DNA of 29,896 nucleotides, taken from positions 1 to 29,896 of the forward strand of contig CAJMRN010000015.1 of NCBI GenBank assembly GCA_905215815.1, written 5' to 3'. The DNA is from an uncultured bacterium (GTDB taxonomy: Bacteria > Actinomycetota > Coriobacteriia > Coriobacteriales > Coriobacteriaceae). The notes under the pieces are model-generated. The model was not told the DNA's origin and did not search any database. It saw only the letters and a list, made by a program, of their open reading frames with translations. The translations under genes were made by a program, and so were the position numbers. The stretch's first letter is position 1. Each line of letters begins with the position of its first letter. Of the stretch, positions 7,220 through 16,200 are shown piece by piece.

Positions 7220-9205
7220 TTAGTTCTGCGAGAAGAATGGAAATTGTCGGGGGTCAACCGGCGGATGCGGCATCGGACCTCCCTGGGGCCCACCCTGCGG
7301 TCCGCCCTGGCCGCCCATCATTTTTTCGATGGCGTCCTGGACCTCACCCTCAAACTTTTTCATGCCCTCATGCAAACGACGCTGACCGTCCTCGGAGCGC
7401 AGCTCTTCCATCTGCTCGGGCGAAATACCCAACAGCTCGCCTAATAAGCCCATCATCTCGCCGCGCATACGGTCACTCGTATCGTCGTCGGCAAAACGGC
7501 GCACCTCGGCGCGCGCCAGCGAATCAACCGCCATGCGCTCCTTACCGTTGAGACCCAGATCGGACCACGCAAGCATGTACGGCCAGGCGCGCTCGGCAAA
7601 CGAACGGGCCGAAACGATCGGCGCCGTCGGTAGCATGCGACGAGCAGCCTCACCTTGGCGCACGAGCATCAGCAGCAGCGAGCAGGCCTCGGGCTTGGCG
7701 GCGGCCATCGGGATGTCATCAAAGGGGCGGTTGCGGTCCACGTGCGACTCGAGCGCACCATCGACCTCGCCCGGCTCAAGCCCGCCCAGCAGCTGCGCCG
7801 CGCGATCGAGCATATCAACCGGGCCGGCGAGCGCCGAGAGTGCCTGCGCCAGCACGCGATCCATGCAATCCTCTACCGCGTTGAGCGTCACGAGCTCTTG
7901 GGGCACCACGGCCGAGGTGCGGTTGCGCACGCGTGCCACAAACTCGAGCGTCGACAGATACACGTCGCCAAAGGGCGCAAAATCGCCCTGATAGCCGCCG
8001 GACAGCGCGGGCGCCGCCAGTGCGTACTCAGTCTTGGAAAGCGGGCTCAGCGCCATAGCGCCCAGCTCGAGCGCCGTATCCTCGAGCATCAGGCCCAGCG
8101 CACGCGAACGCAGACGTTCGGCATCGCCCGCCGACACATCGCGGTCGAGTACGCGCGCCGCATCCGGCGCATCGCGCTCGACGGTGCGAATATGCAAGCG
8201 CTCAGCAATTGAGCGAACAGCAGAACAGCGGGCGGCCTCCGCCTCCTCCTGCGCCGGCGTAAAGATGCGATTGCGCCCCAGCACCAGGCCAATCACATTA
8301 CGCGGACCCAAGGCATCGACGGCAAGCGCCGCCAACAGGGACGACGGCAAATCGCCCTCGAGCGCCACCACGGCACGCGAGGCGCCGCGAGCGCGGGCAT
8401 TGTCGCGTACGGCAAGCACCAGCGCCTGCCACAGCCACTCCTCGGAACGAAACTCGGGCAGCTCGTGGTCCTCCAGGGCATCGAGCATCACGCCGCGCTG
8501 AATCTCCTGAACCAGCAGGCTCTCCTCAAAGCACGGCGCCTGGGCCACCACGCGGCCGCAATCGTCGAGCACAAACGATCCGCCGGTATACACCGACTCG
8601 TCATAGGCACCAATCGGCGCCATGCAGGCAAACCATACGCTGCGCTTGGACGCGATCTTGCGGTAGACACCGCTGCGCACGGCGGCAATGGCGGCTGTCT
8701 CGCGATCGGTCATGTCAAACGCGTTGAACTGGAAATAGGCGATGAGGTCGACGCCGGTCGGCAGCATCTCGAGCTCGCGATCTAGGTCAAACACCACGGC
8801 GATGCGCACGCCGTCCACGTCAAACACCGGCGGTGCCCAACGCGCGTCGTTGCTCTCGCCACGCTGCAGGGCGATGCTTGCGCGCGCGGGCACCACGCGA
8901 CCATCCTTAAGCATCATGTAGTCGAGCAGGGGCTGGCCCTCAAACGAAACCGCAGAGGGCACGATGCAGATCATGTCGAGCTCTTGGATGCGCTCGGCAA
9001 CGCCCGTCAAGCCCGTCAGCATATCGTGCTCAAAATCGGCAGCGCCCACCAGGCTGCCCGGCATGGCGCCCATAAAGAGCGGGGCCGGAACGCACAGCAC
9101 GCGCGCGCCGCGCTCATGAGCCAGGCGAGCCTGGTCCTCGATGCGGCCGCAAATGCCCTCGATGTCACCCAGGCGCATATCGATCTGTGCAAGTGCGAGC
9201 TTCAT
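7220..9205 (-). CDS. NAD synthetase-like protein with degenerate active sites (probable pseudoenzyme)
   Basis: The ATG at 9205 (MKLALAQIDM) follows GGAAAGG by about 8 bases; the product is 661 residues. The order matches glutamine-dependent NAD synthetase: a nitrilase-type glutaminase domain (1-~250), then an ATP-pyrophosphatase domain (~255-440). Preserved landmarks include LAALAVDALGPRNVIGLVLG (291-310) and the LSKTEYALAAP...GDFAPFGDVYLSTLEFVARV stretch (389-426). Yet the nitrilase Glu is Ala (VPAP at 39-42), the Lys position reads ARASI, and the Cys segment (134-146) contains no cysteine. The SGGxDS loop is replaced by EGDLPS (283-288). The C-terminus is extended by a helical domain and a Gly/Pro/Gln tail with GGPQ repeats (near 630-650). 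It probably does not make NAD; its role is unknown. It is a single gene between the superoxide reductase and ruvC. Confidence 0.8.
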   Translation of the reverse strand: MKLALAQIDMRLGDIEGICGRIEDQARLAHERGARVLCVPAPLFMGAMPGSLVGAADFEHDMLTGLTGVAERIQELDMICIVPSAVSFEGQPLLDYMMLKDGRVVPARASIALQRGESNDARWAPPVFDVDGVRIAVVFDLDRELEMLPTGVDLIAYFQFNAFDMTDRETAAIAAVRSGVYRKIASKRSVWFACMAPIGAYDESVYTGGSFVLDDCGRVVAQAPCFEESLLVQEIQRGVMLDALEDHELPEFRSEEWLWQALVLAVRDNARARGASRAVVALEGDLPSSLLAALAVDALGPRNVIGLVLGRNRIFTPAQEEAEAARCSAVRSIAERLHIRTVERDAPDAARVLDRDVSAGDAERLRSRALGLMLEDTALELGAMALSPLSKTEYALAAPALSGGYQGDFAPFGDVYLSTLEFVARVRNRTSAVVPQELVTLNAVEDCMDRVLAQALSALAGPVDMLDRAAQLLGGLEPGEVDGALESHVDRNRPFDDIPMAAAKPEACSLLLMLVRQGEAARRMLPTAPIVSARSFAERAWPYMLAWSDLGLNGKERMAVDSLARAEVRRFADDDTSDRMRGEMMGLLGELLGISPEQMEELRSEDGQRRLHEGMKKFEGEVQDAIEKMMGGQGGPQGGPQGGPMPHPPVDPRQFPFFSQN

Positions 9206-9243
9206 GGCCCAGCCTTTCCGTCGTAAATCATCGTTGCCGTAGT

Positions 9244-9275
9244 AAAAGCGCCGGCCGCATAATGCAGCCGGCGCT
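9244..9275 (-). terminator. Intrinsic terminator of the superoxide reductase gene
   Basis: On the minus strand AGCGCCGGC (9275-9267) pairs perfectly with GCCGGCGCT (9255-9247). A nested GCAT/ATGC pairing closes the top, and TTTT follows. It lies 46 bases after the stop codon at 9322 and 38 bases upstream of the NAD synthetase-like ATG. Confidence 0.8.
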
Positions 9276-9321
9276 CGCATGTGCATATGCTAGCTATGAT
9301 ACCCCGAGCGGGGGCGCGCTC

Positions 9322-9684
9322 CTAGAACGTCGCGGACCACAGCCCATGCAGGTTGCAGTAGGCATAGACGGTACCGGTCTTGGAGCCGCCAGCGAAAAAC
9401 GTCGTGGGCTTCATGCCGGGCTCAAGGTAATGGACCTCCAGGCGGCCCTCGGCCTCAAGCGCGATCCACTCGATGTAGTGCTCGGGCAACATGGGGTGCT
9501 CTGTCGAGCCCACGCGTGCGCGAATGACGTGGCCGTCACGCTCGATCTCGACAACAGGCACGTGCTTCTCGTGTGCCGCATCCTCGGTGTTCGCCGTCAG
9601 CTCCGTGCAGCCGGCAGGGGTCGCAACGCCGTCGCCAAGGGCGGCAACGAGTTTGCCGTTGGAATCCTTAAAGAAATTCGCCAT
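9322..9684 (-). CDS. One-iron superoxide reductase (neelaredoxin/desulfoferrodoxin C-domain)
   Basis: The enzyme reduces superoxide to hydrogen peroxide without releasing oxygen, a typical defence of anaerobes. The ATG at 9684 (MANFFKDSNG) has GGAGAA upstream; the product is 120 residues. The iron ligands of the catalytic centre are in place: H41 (EKHVPVVE), H63 and H69 (EHPMLPEHYIEW), C110 and H113 (YCNLHGLW), with K40 as the catalytic lysine. The N-terminal rubredoxin-like four-Cys centre of desulfoferrodoxin is absent: only C26 remains before the catalytic domain, in a segment still resembling the linker of the two-iron form. It lies 101 bases after the SNF2 gene, with its own ribosome site and terminator. 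Confidence 0.95.
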   Translation of the reverse strand: MANFFKDSNGKLVAALGDGVATPAGCTELTANTEDAAHEKHVPVVEIERDGHVIRARVGSTEHPMLPEHYIEWIALEAEGRLEVHYLEPGMKPTTFFAGGSKTGTVYAYCNLHGLWSATF

Positions 9685-9785
9685 GATGTTCTCCTTTGCT
9701 GATGTGCCAATGTTCTCGATGCTTCTTATGCCCAAAGGCAGGCGAACCATCCACGGCATGGCAAATGAACACATAACGAGCGAGG

Positions 9786-12700
9786 CTAGCGACCGTCGCC
9801 ACCGAGCAGCGCCAGAACATCTTCGCGGGTAAACAGTGCCGACGAGATACCATCGCCGCCGAGCACGCTGTTGACCAGATCACGCTTGGACTCCTGCATC
9901 TGCATAATGCGTTCCTCGATCGTGTCCTTGGCGATGAGCTTGTACACGGTCACGGTGTGCTGCTGGCCAATGCGGTGGGCACGGTCGGTCGCCTGGTCCT
10001 GCGCCGCCACGTTCCACCACGGGTCGTAGTGGATGACCACGTCGGCAGCCGTCAAATTAAGGCCCACGCCGCCCGCCTTGAGCGAAATCAAGAACACCGG
10101 CACCTCGCCCGCCTGGAACTGCGCAACCATCTTGGCGCGACTCTCTTTAGAAGATGCGCCCGTGAGCTTAAGGAAGGCGATGTCCTCCTTGGCCAGGCGC
10201 TTGCCGATGATATCGAGCATGCCCGTAAACTGGCTGAACAGCAAGATGCGATGACCGCCGTCGAGCGCGCCATGGACGAGCTCCATACACGTATCGAGCT
10301 TGGCGCTTCCCGCCTTGTAGTCCGCATAGTGCAGATGCGGATCGCAACAGATCTGGCGCAGCTTGGTGAGCTCGGCAAGTACCTTGAGCTTGTCTTTCTT
10401 AAACTCCCCGGCCTCGCGGTGCTGCACTTGCTGGGCAATGCGGTCCTGGTTGGCCAGGTAGAGCTTGCGCTGCTCGCCGGTAAGCTGCGCCATCACCGTA
10501 TCCTCGATCTTCTCGGGCAGATCGGCCACCACATCTTCCTTGACGCGACGCAGCACAAACGGCGACACGAGCGCCTGCAGACGAGCGGCGCTGTCACCCT
10601 CGGTATGTTCGACGGGACCCTCAAAGCGCTTGGCAAATGAGTCGCGCGTGCCCAGAAGGCCCGGCATCAAAAAGTCGAAGATGCTCCAGAGCTCGGACAG
10701 ACGGTTTTCGATGGGTGTGCCCGTCAAGGCAAAGCGCACGCCGGCCGGCAGGCGCTTGGCAGCGCGGGCCACCTGGGTGAGCGGGTTTTTAATGTACTGG
10801 GCCTCGTCGAGCACCACGCGGGCAAAGTTCTGCTCGACGTATTCGTCGATGTCGCGGCGCATGAGATCATACGACGTCACCACCACGTTGTGCTCGGCGG
10901 CACCGGCAATTTGAACGCGACGCTGGGCCTTGGCACCCACGATGGCGCACACATCAATCGAGGGGGCAAAGCGCTCCAACTCGGCAGCCCAGTTGTACAC
11001 GAGCGACGCGGGACATACCACGAGCGTGGGCTTGGTATCCCCCGCCTCCACGCGCGCCAGAATGTGCGCGATCATCTGCAGCGTTTTGCCCAGGCCCATA
11101 TCGTCGGCCAAGATGCCGCCAAGGCCCAAGTGCTCAAGCGAGCCGAGCCACTGATAGCCGTCGACCTGGTAGCCACGCAGTGTGGCCTTGAGCGAGGCGG
11201 GCACCGTAAAGTCCATCTTGCCGAGCGTGTCCAGGCGCTCGACGGTACGGAGGAACGCAGCGTCGCGATCGGCCTCAAGCGCTGGCGTGCGCGCGAGCAT
11301 GCTATCGACAAAAAGGGTGCTCGACGCGGGAAGCGACACGCCGTCGAGCAGGTCGACGGCATCGACGCCCAGGTCCTCGGCAAGGCCAAACGCGGCACGA
11401 GCGCCCTCGTCCAGGCGCACGATGTCACCCGACGTGAGACGCGCAAACGTCTGGTGACGCTTATACGAATCGAGATAGACAGCAAGGTCAGCCGCCGAAA
11501 GCCCGCTCGCACCCAGCTCGACGTCGAGCAAGTTGCTCTTGACGGTGGCGCGCACCGAGAGCTTGGGCGCAGGGCGTACCGAGATCTGGCGCAGGCGGTC
11601 GCTGAGCATGACCTCGCCCAACTCGGACAGGGCAGACAGGCCCTCGGTCAGCAAGTGGAACAGGCGGGCGTCGTCGCGCTCCTCAAACGCCAGACCACCC
11701 TCGTAGAAATCGAAATAGAGGGCCGCCGTGTCCATAACGCGAAACTCCGCCACCGTATCGCGGGGCGGAACGCCGGGGCGCTGCTCTTCGAAAGGACTGC
11801 CCGGAGCACCAAGACTAAAGAGATCTGCCGACCAATTGCCGTAGGTAACCGTAACTTTGCAGGTCACAAGACCATCGTCGACGCCAATCGCCATGGCAAA
11901 ACTCGGCTCGGGCGCCACGGCGTCGAGCGCGGCGGGAGCGGTCAGGTCGGTGTAGTCGCGCAAGATCGGCAGCGCCATGCGGCAGAACTCACCCACCTGG
12001 TCGGCGGCGATATGGACCGGCGTGCGGCAGGGCAACAAGTGCGATAGGAACGGCGCCGCATGTTGGGCAAACGCCGTGTCGGTACGGCGCGCGCGGCGCG
12101 TATCGACCAGATAGGCTGCATCGCCCGCGACAAAGCAGTACGTATCGGCCGGCAGGCGCAAGTCGTAGCTGCCTCCCGCCGCCGGTGCAATCTTGGCGGC
12201 AAGGAGCGGCGGGCGCTTTGCCGGGACTTCGCCCTCCCCCTGCGGCGACGGCTCGACCGCCACCTCGTAGGCGCGATGCGTCGTCGTCCCCCGCGACCAA
12301 GCAGGCTCAAAGGACATAGTCCTGCCACGCAGCAGGTCCAGTACGGACACGACAGAATACTCGGATACCGGCAACTGACGCTCGGCGACAAAACCGCTGC
12401 GGGCAAAGTCGTACGATGCCGAGCGCGAGCTCGTGATGTCGTAAAGATAGGCAACCGTCGTCACAACAAGTTCGAGCAGTTGCACCGAAACCTCATCAAA
12501 GGCCTCGGGCGTATGGAGGAACGTAAGCTTCTTGCCATAGGAGAACGTACCGCCGCGCACATAGGCATCGGCCATGCCGTCGATATCCTTAACCACGTAG
12601 GACACCGAACCGCAGCGAATGCGAAACTCGAGCGCCCAGTTAAAGCGATCGGCAAACAGCGGATTGTAGTACGGCACCAGCGAGGGCTCCAGCACCGCTT

Positions 12701-13259
12701 TGGGCGCATCGGGGTCAATGGTGCCGGCGAGCTTGCGGCGCATGGCCGCGAGCTCGTCCATGCGCGCGTCCGAAAGATCGGAAAGCGCCGCCACAAGGCT
12801 CGGGCTCGTGGGGACGGGCGCCGGGAAGGGAAAATTGGGGTTGACCGCAGATGCGGTGGGCGCGGGGCGCGTGGGCTGCTTGGACTGTGTGGGCGGTACT
12901 GTAAACGTGCGGACCGGCGTGCGCAAACCCTCGACGGGCTCGGCGCCACTGGCATCCAGATACGCCAGCGCCGTGGCTATGGCGTGCTTGCACATGCCGG
13001 AATAGCGGAAGGCGGCGGGACAATCGCAGTCGTAGTCGATAACCTCGTGCTCGTCCATGTCGAGCACCACGTGCGTCTTGTACAGGTCGCCGCGCGAGCC
13101 GCGCACCGTGCCCTCGATGTTCACGTTTTTGGAGAAGCGCGAGCCGGAGTCATCAAACGACAGCACGGCGCCGTTGAGCATGAGCGAGCGCCCCTTCATA
13201 AAGGTGCTGCTAAGCGCCGCCTCCTTACGAAGCGCCTGCACAAACGTCCCCTGCGCCAT
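9786..13259 (-). CDS. SWIM zinc-finger SNF2-family DNA-dependent ATPase
   Basis: The start is the ATG at 13259 (MAQGTFVQAL) behind GGAGGAAGTG; the product is 1157 residues. The N-terminus has a SWIM zinc finger: C78-x-C80 ... C90-x-H92 in YDCDCPAAFRYSGMCKHA. A long middle region of about 600 residues shows no recognised motifs, and the SNF2 motor is C-terminal. The motor has motif I DDMGLGKT (~718-725), a DEAQ Walker B (~818-821), LTGTPIENRLSELWSI, LFSQFTGMLDIIGKRL, LISLKAGGVGLNLT and DRAHRIGQ (~1091-1098). Bacterial proteins of this build (RapA/HepA-like or SWIM-SNF2) are thought to remodel DNA-protein complexes; the substrate here is unknown. The gene starts 38 bases after dnaE and is probably cotranscribed with it. 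Confidence 0.93.
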   Translation of the reverse strand: MAQGTFVQALRKEAALSSTFMKGRSLMLNGAVLSFDDSGSRFSKNVNIEGTVRGSRGDLYKTHVVLDMDEHEVIDYDCDCPAAFRYSGMCKHAIATALAYLDASGAEPVEGLRTPVRTFTVPPTQSKQPTRPAPTASAVNPNFPFPAPVPTSPSLVAALSDLSDARMDELAAMRRKLAGTIDPDAPKAVLEPSLVPYYNPLFADRFNWALEFRIRCGSVSYVVKDIDGMADAYVRGGTFSYGKKLTFLHTPEAFDEVSVQLLELVVTTVAYLYDITSSRSASYDFARSGFVAERQLPVSEYSVVSVLDLLRGRTMSFEPAWSRGTTTHRAYEVAVEPSPQGEGEVPAKRPPLLAAKIAPAAGGSYDLRLPADTYCFVAGDAAYLVDTRRARRTDTAFAQHAAPFLSHLLPCRTPVHIAADQVGEFCRMALPILRDYTDLTAPAALDAVAPEPSFAMAIGVDDGLVTCKVTVTYGNWSADLFSLGAPGSPFEEQRPGVPPRDTVAEFRVMDTAALYFDFYEGGLAFEERDDARLFHLLTEGLSALSELGEVMLSDRLRQISVRPAPKLSVRATVKSNLLDVELGASGLSAADLAVYLDSYKRHQTFARLTSGDIVRLDEGARAAFGLAEDLGVDAVDLLDGVSLPASSTLFVDSMLARTPALEADRDAAFLRTVERLDTLGKMDFTVPASLKATLRGYQVDGYQWLGSLEHLGLGGILADDMGLGKTLQMIAHILARVEAGDTKPTLVVCPASLVYNWAAELERFAPSIDVCAIVGAKAQRRVQIAGAAEHNVVVTSYDLMRRDIDEYVEQNFARVVLDEAQYIKNPLTQVARAAKRLPAGVRFALTGTPIENRLSELWSIFDFLMPGLLGTRDSFAKRFEGPVEHTEGDSAARLQALVSPFVLRRVKEDVVADLPEKIEDTVMAQLTGEQRKLYLANQDRIAQQVQHREAGEFKKDKLKVLAELTKLRQICCDPHLHYADYKAGSAKLDTCMELVHGALDGGHRILLFSQFTGMLDIIGKRLAKEDIAFLKLTGASSKESRAKMVAQFQAGEVPVFLISLKAGGVGLNLTAADVVIHYDPWWNVAAQDQATDRAHRIGQQHTVTVYKLIAKDTIEERIMQMQESKRDLVNSVLGGDGISSALFTREDVLALLGGDGR

Positions 13260-13297
13260 CACTTCCTCCAATCTCGCGCGGACCAGCAAGGTCGCCC

Positions 13298-16200
13298 TTA
13301 GATCACCGTCACGCGACCCTGGTTACCCACGATGGCTTTTGCCTCTGCCAACAGCGGAATCGAGCGTGCGTTGACTTTGGCCGGCACCTCGGCACGCAGT
13401 ACGCGCCCATCCACCTGCTCGATAAAGATCTCCACGCGGTCGCCGCCCGGGTTGGCGGTAAGCACCGTGGCAAGACGCGCCATATTGCCCTGGCTAAAGC
13501 GGCTGTTGGGCACCATGACCTCAAACACCTTGGGCTTGTTGCTCTCCTCGTTGAGCTCCAGCGGCACAATCTCCTGCGCGATGATCTGATCGCCGCGGTC
13601 CGAGCGCTCGAGCTTGCCCTTAATGCGCACAAACGCATCGGACAGCTGTGCACCGGTCTCGGGATCGACCTCGCCGTACAGGTACCCCTCGGCCTCCTTG
13701 TAGGTCTTGGGGAACACCACGACCGTGGCCTCGCCTTCCATGTCCTCGAGCTGCACAATACCCATGGGGTCGCCGTTTTTGGTCACGCGCTTGGACACGC
13801 TCGAGACCATGCCGGCCCACCACAACGCCTTGCCCTCGGGAATCTCCTGGTTGATGGTACCGCCCGTGGGGTTTTGCACCTCATAGCCGGTGTCGATCTG
13901 CGAGAACGAAAAGTCGCGCGCCTTGGCTAGCGCATACTCAAACGGGCGCAGCGGGTGGTCCGAGACGTAGATGCCCAGAACCTCCTTCTCCTGGCTCAGC
14001 TTAAGGTGACGATCCCACTCCTGGCCATCCGGATCGGGCACGCTCACCTCAAAGCCCGAGCCCTCAACATCGCCAAACATATCGAAGAACGACGTCTGGC
14101 CGCTCGCGCGATCTTTCTGGCGCTTTACCGCGGCATCGATGATGTTCTCGGGGTTGTTCTTATCCACAAAGTGCATCATCTGGCGACGCGGATACCCCGT
14201 GGAGTCGAAGGCACCTGCCTTGATGAGCGATTCGATCACGCGACGGTTAGCCTGGCTCGAGTCCACGCGCTCGACAAAGTCGTGCAGTGTCTTAAACGGG
14301 CCGCCCGCCTCGCGCTCGGCGATAATCGCCTGCGCCACGCCGGTGCCCACGCCGCGAATGCCGGCCAAACCAAAGCGCACGCCTTCCTTGGTAGCCGTGA
14401 ACTCGGTACCGGACTCGTTGACATCTGGCGACAGCACGGGGATGCCGTCGTGACGGCACGCCGAGACGTAGTGAACGATCTTGTCGGTCTTGCCCGTGTA
14501 GGACGTCAGAACGGCCGCCATGTACTCGTGCGGATAGTGCGCCTTAAGCCATGCCGTCTGCATAACCAGGATGGCGTAGCCGGCGGAGTGCGACTTGTTA
14601 AAGGCGTAAGATGCGAACTCGAGAACATCGTCCCAAATCTTCTGGGCGACCTCGCGCGTGTAGTTGTTCTTGATAGCGCCGTTCATCCAGTGGTCGTAGG
14701 TGGTCTCGTCCGAGCCATCCTCCCAGTGGAGCACCGTCGACGTGAGCAGCTTGATCTTTTTCTTAGCCACGGGCTTACGGATACGCGAGTCCGATTCGCC
14801 CTTGGAGAAGCCGCACATCTCGACGGAGATGAGCATAACCTGCTCCTGGTAAACCATGGTGCCGTAGGTTTCGCCCAGGATGTCGTCCAGGCGGTCGTCG
14901 TAGGAGACAGCCGGCTCCTTGCCGTTCATACGGTTGATGTAGGACGAGACCATGCCGGCGCCCAGCGGGCCCGGGCGGTACAGAGCGATCAATGCCACGA
15001 CGTGCTTGTACTCGGTGGGCTTCATGTTCTTGATCGTGGCCGTCATGCCGGCGGACTCGACCTGGAAGACGCCGGCGGTGTGGCCGGAACCCATGAGCTT
15101 AAAGATCTCGGGGTCGTCAAAGGGAATCTCTTCCTCTTTGATGTCGATGCCGAAGTTCTTTTTGATGTTTGCCTTGGCCTTGGAGATAACCGTCAGCGTG
15201 CGCAGGCCCAAGAAGTCCATCTTGAGCAGGCCCATGTCGGCAACGGTATGGCCCTCGTACTGGGTAATCTCGACGCCGCCCTTGGTGTCGAGCTTGGTGG
15301 GCACGTGCTCGTTGACGGGGTCGCGGCAGATCAGAACGGCGCACGCGTGCACGCCCTCGCCACGGGTGAGGCCCTCAATCGAGAGCGCCGTGTCGATGAT
15401 GCGGCGGGCGTCGTCGTCCTTTTTATAGGCCTCGGCAAAGTCGGGGTTAAACAGATCCTCTTTGCCGGGTTGTTTTTCGAGTACCTGCTTGAGCTTGACC
15501 TTGGGGTCGCTCGAGACCATCTTGGAGAGGCGCTGGCCCATGTAGACCGGGTAGTCCAGAACGCGCGCGGCATCGTTGATGGCCTGCTTGGCCTTGATGG
15601 TCGAGTAGGTGATGACGTGGGTGACCTTCTCGGGGCCGTAGAGCTGGCGAACGTGCTCCACGACCTCGAGGCGCCGCTCATCGTCGAAGTCCATATCGAT
15701 ATCGGGCATCTCGGTACGCTGCGGGGACAGGAACCTCTCGAACATCAGGCCGTTCTCGAGCGGGTCGAACGCGGTGATGTTCATGGCGTAGGCGACGATA
15801 GCGCCGGCGGCCGAGCCACGGCCGGGACCGACGCCGATGCCGTTGTCCTTGGCCCATTGCACGTACTCGGCGACGATCAAAAAGTAGGCGGCAAAGCCCT
15901 TGTCGCAGATGACCTTGTATTCGTACTCAAAGCGCTCTTTGATGTTGACGCCACAGATCTCGCGCGTGGCCCAGTCGTCACCGTAGTGTTGGCGCAGGCC
16001 CTTCTCGCACTCGCGGCGGAACTGGCTCTCGTGCGTCTCGCCGGGATCGAGCAACGGGAAGCGCGGCAGGATGATGGAATCCCAGTCCAGCTCCACATAG
16101 CACTTGTCGGCAATCTCGAGCGTGTTGTCGCAGGCCTCGGGGCAATACGGGAACATCGCCCGCATCTCCTCCTCGGTCTTCATGTAAAACTCCGAGCCGG

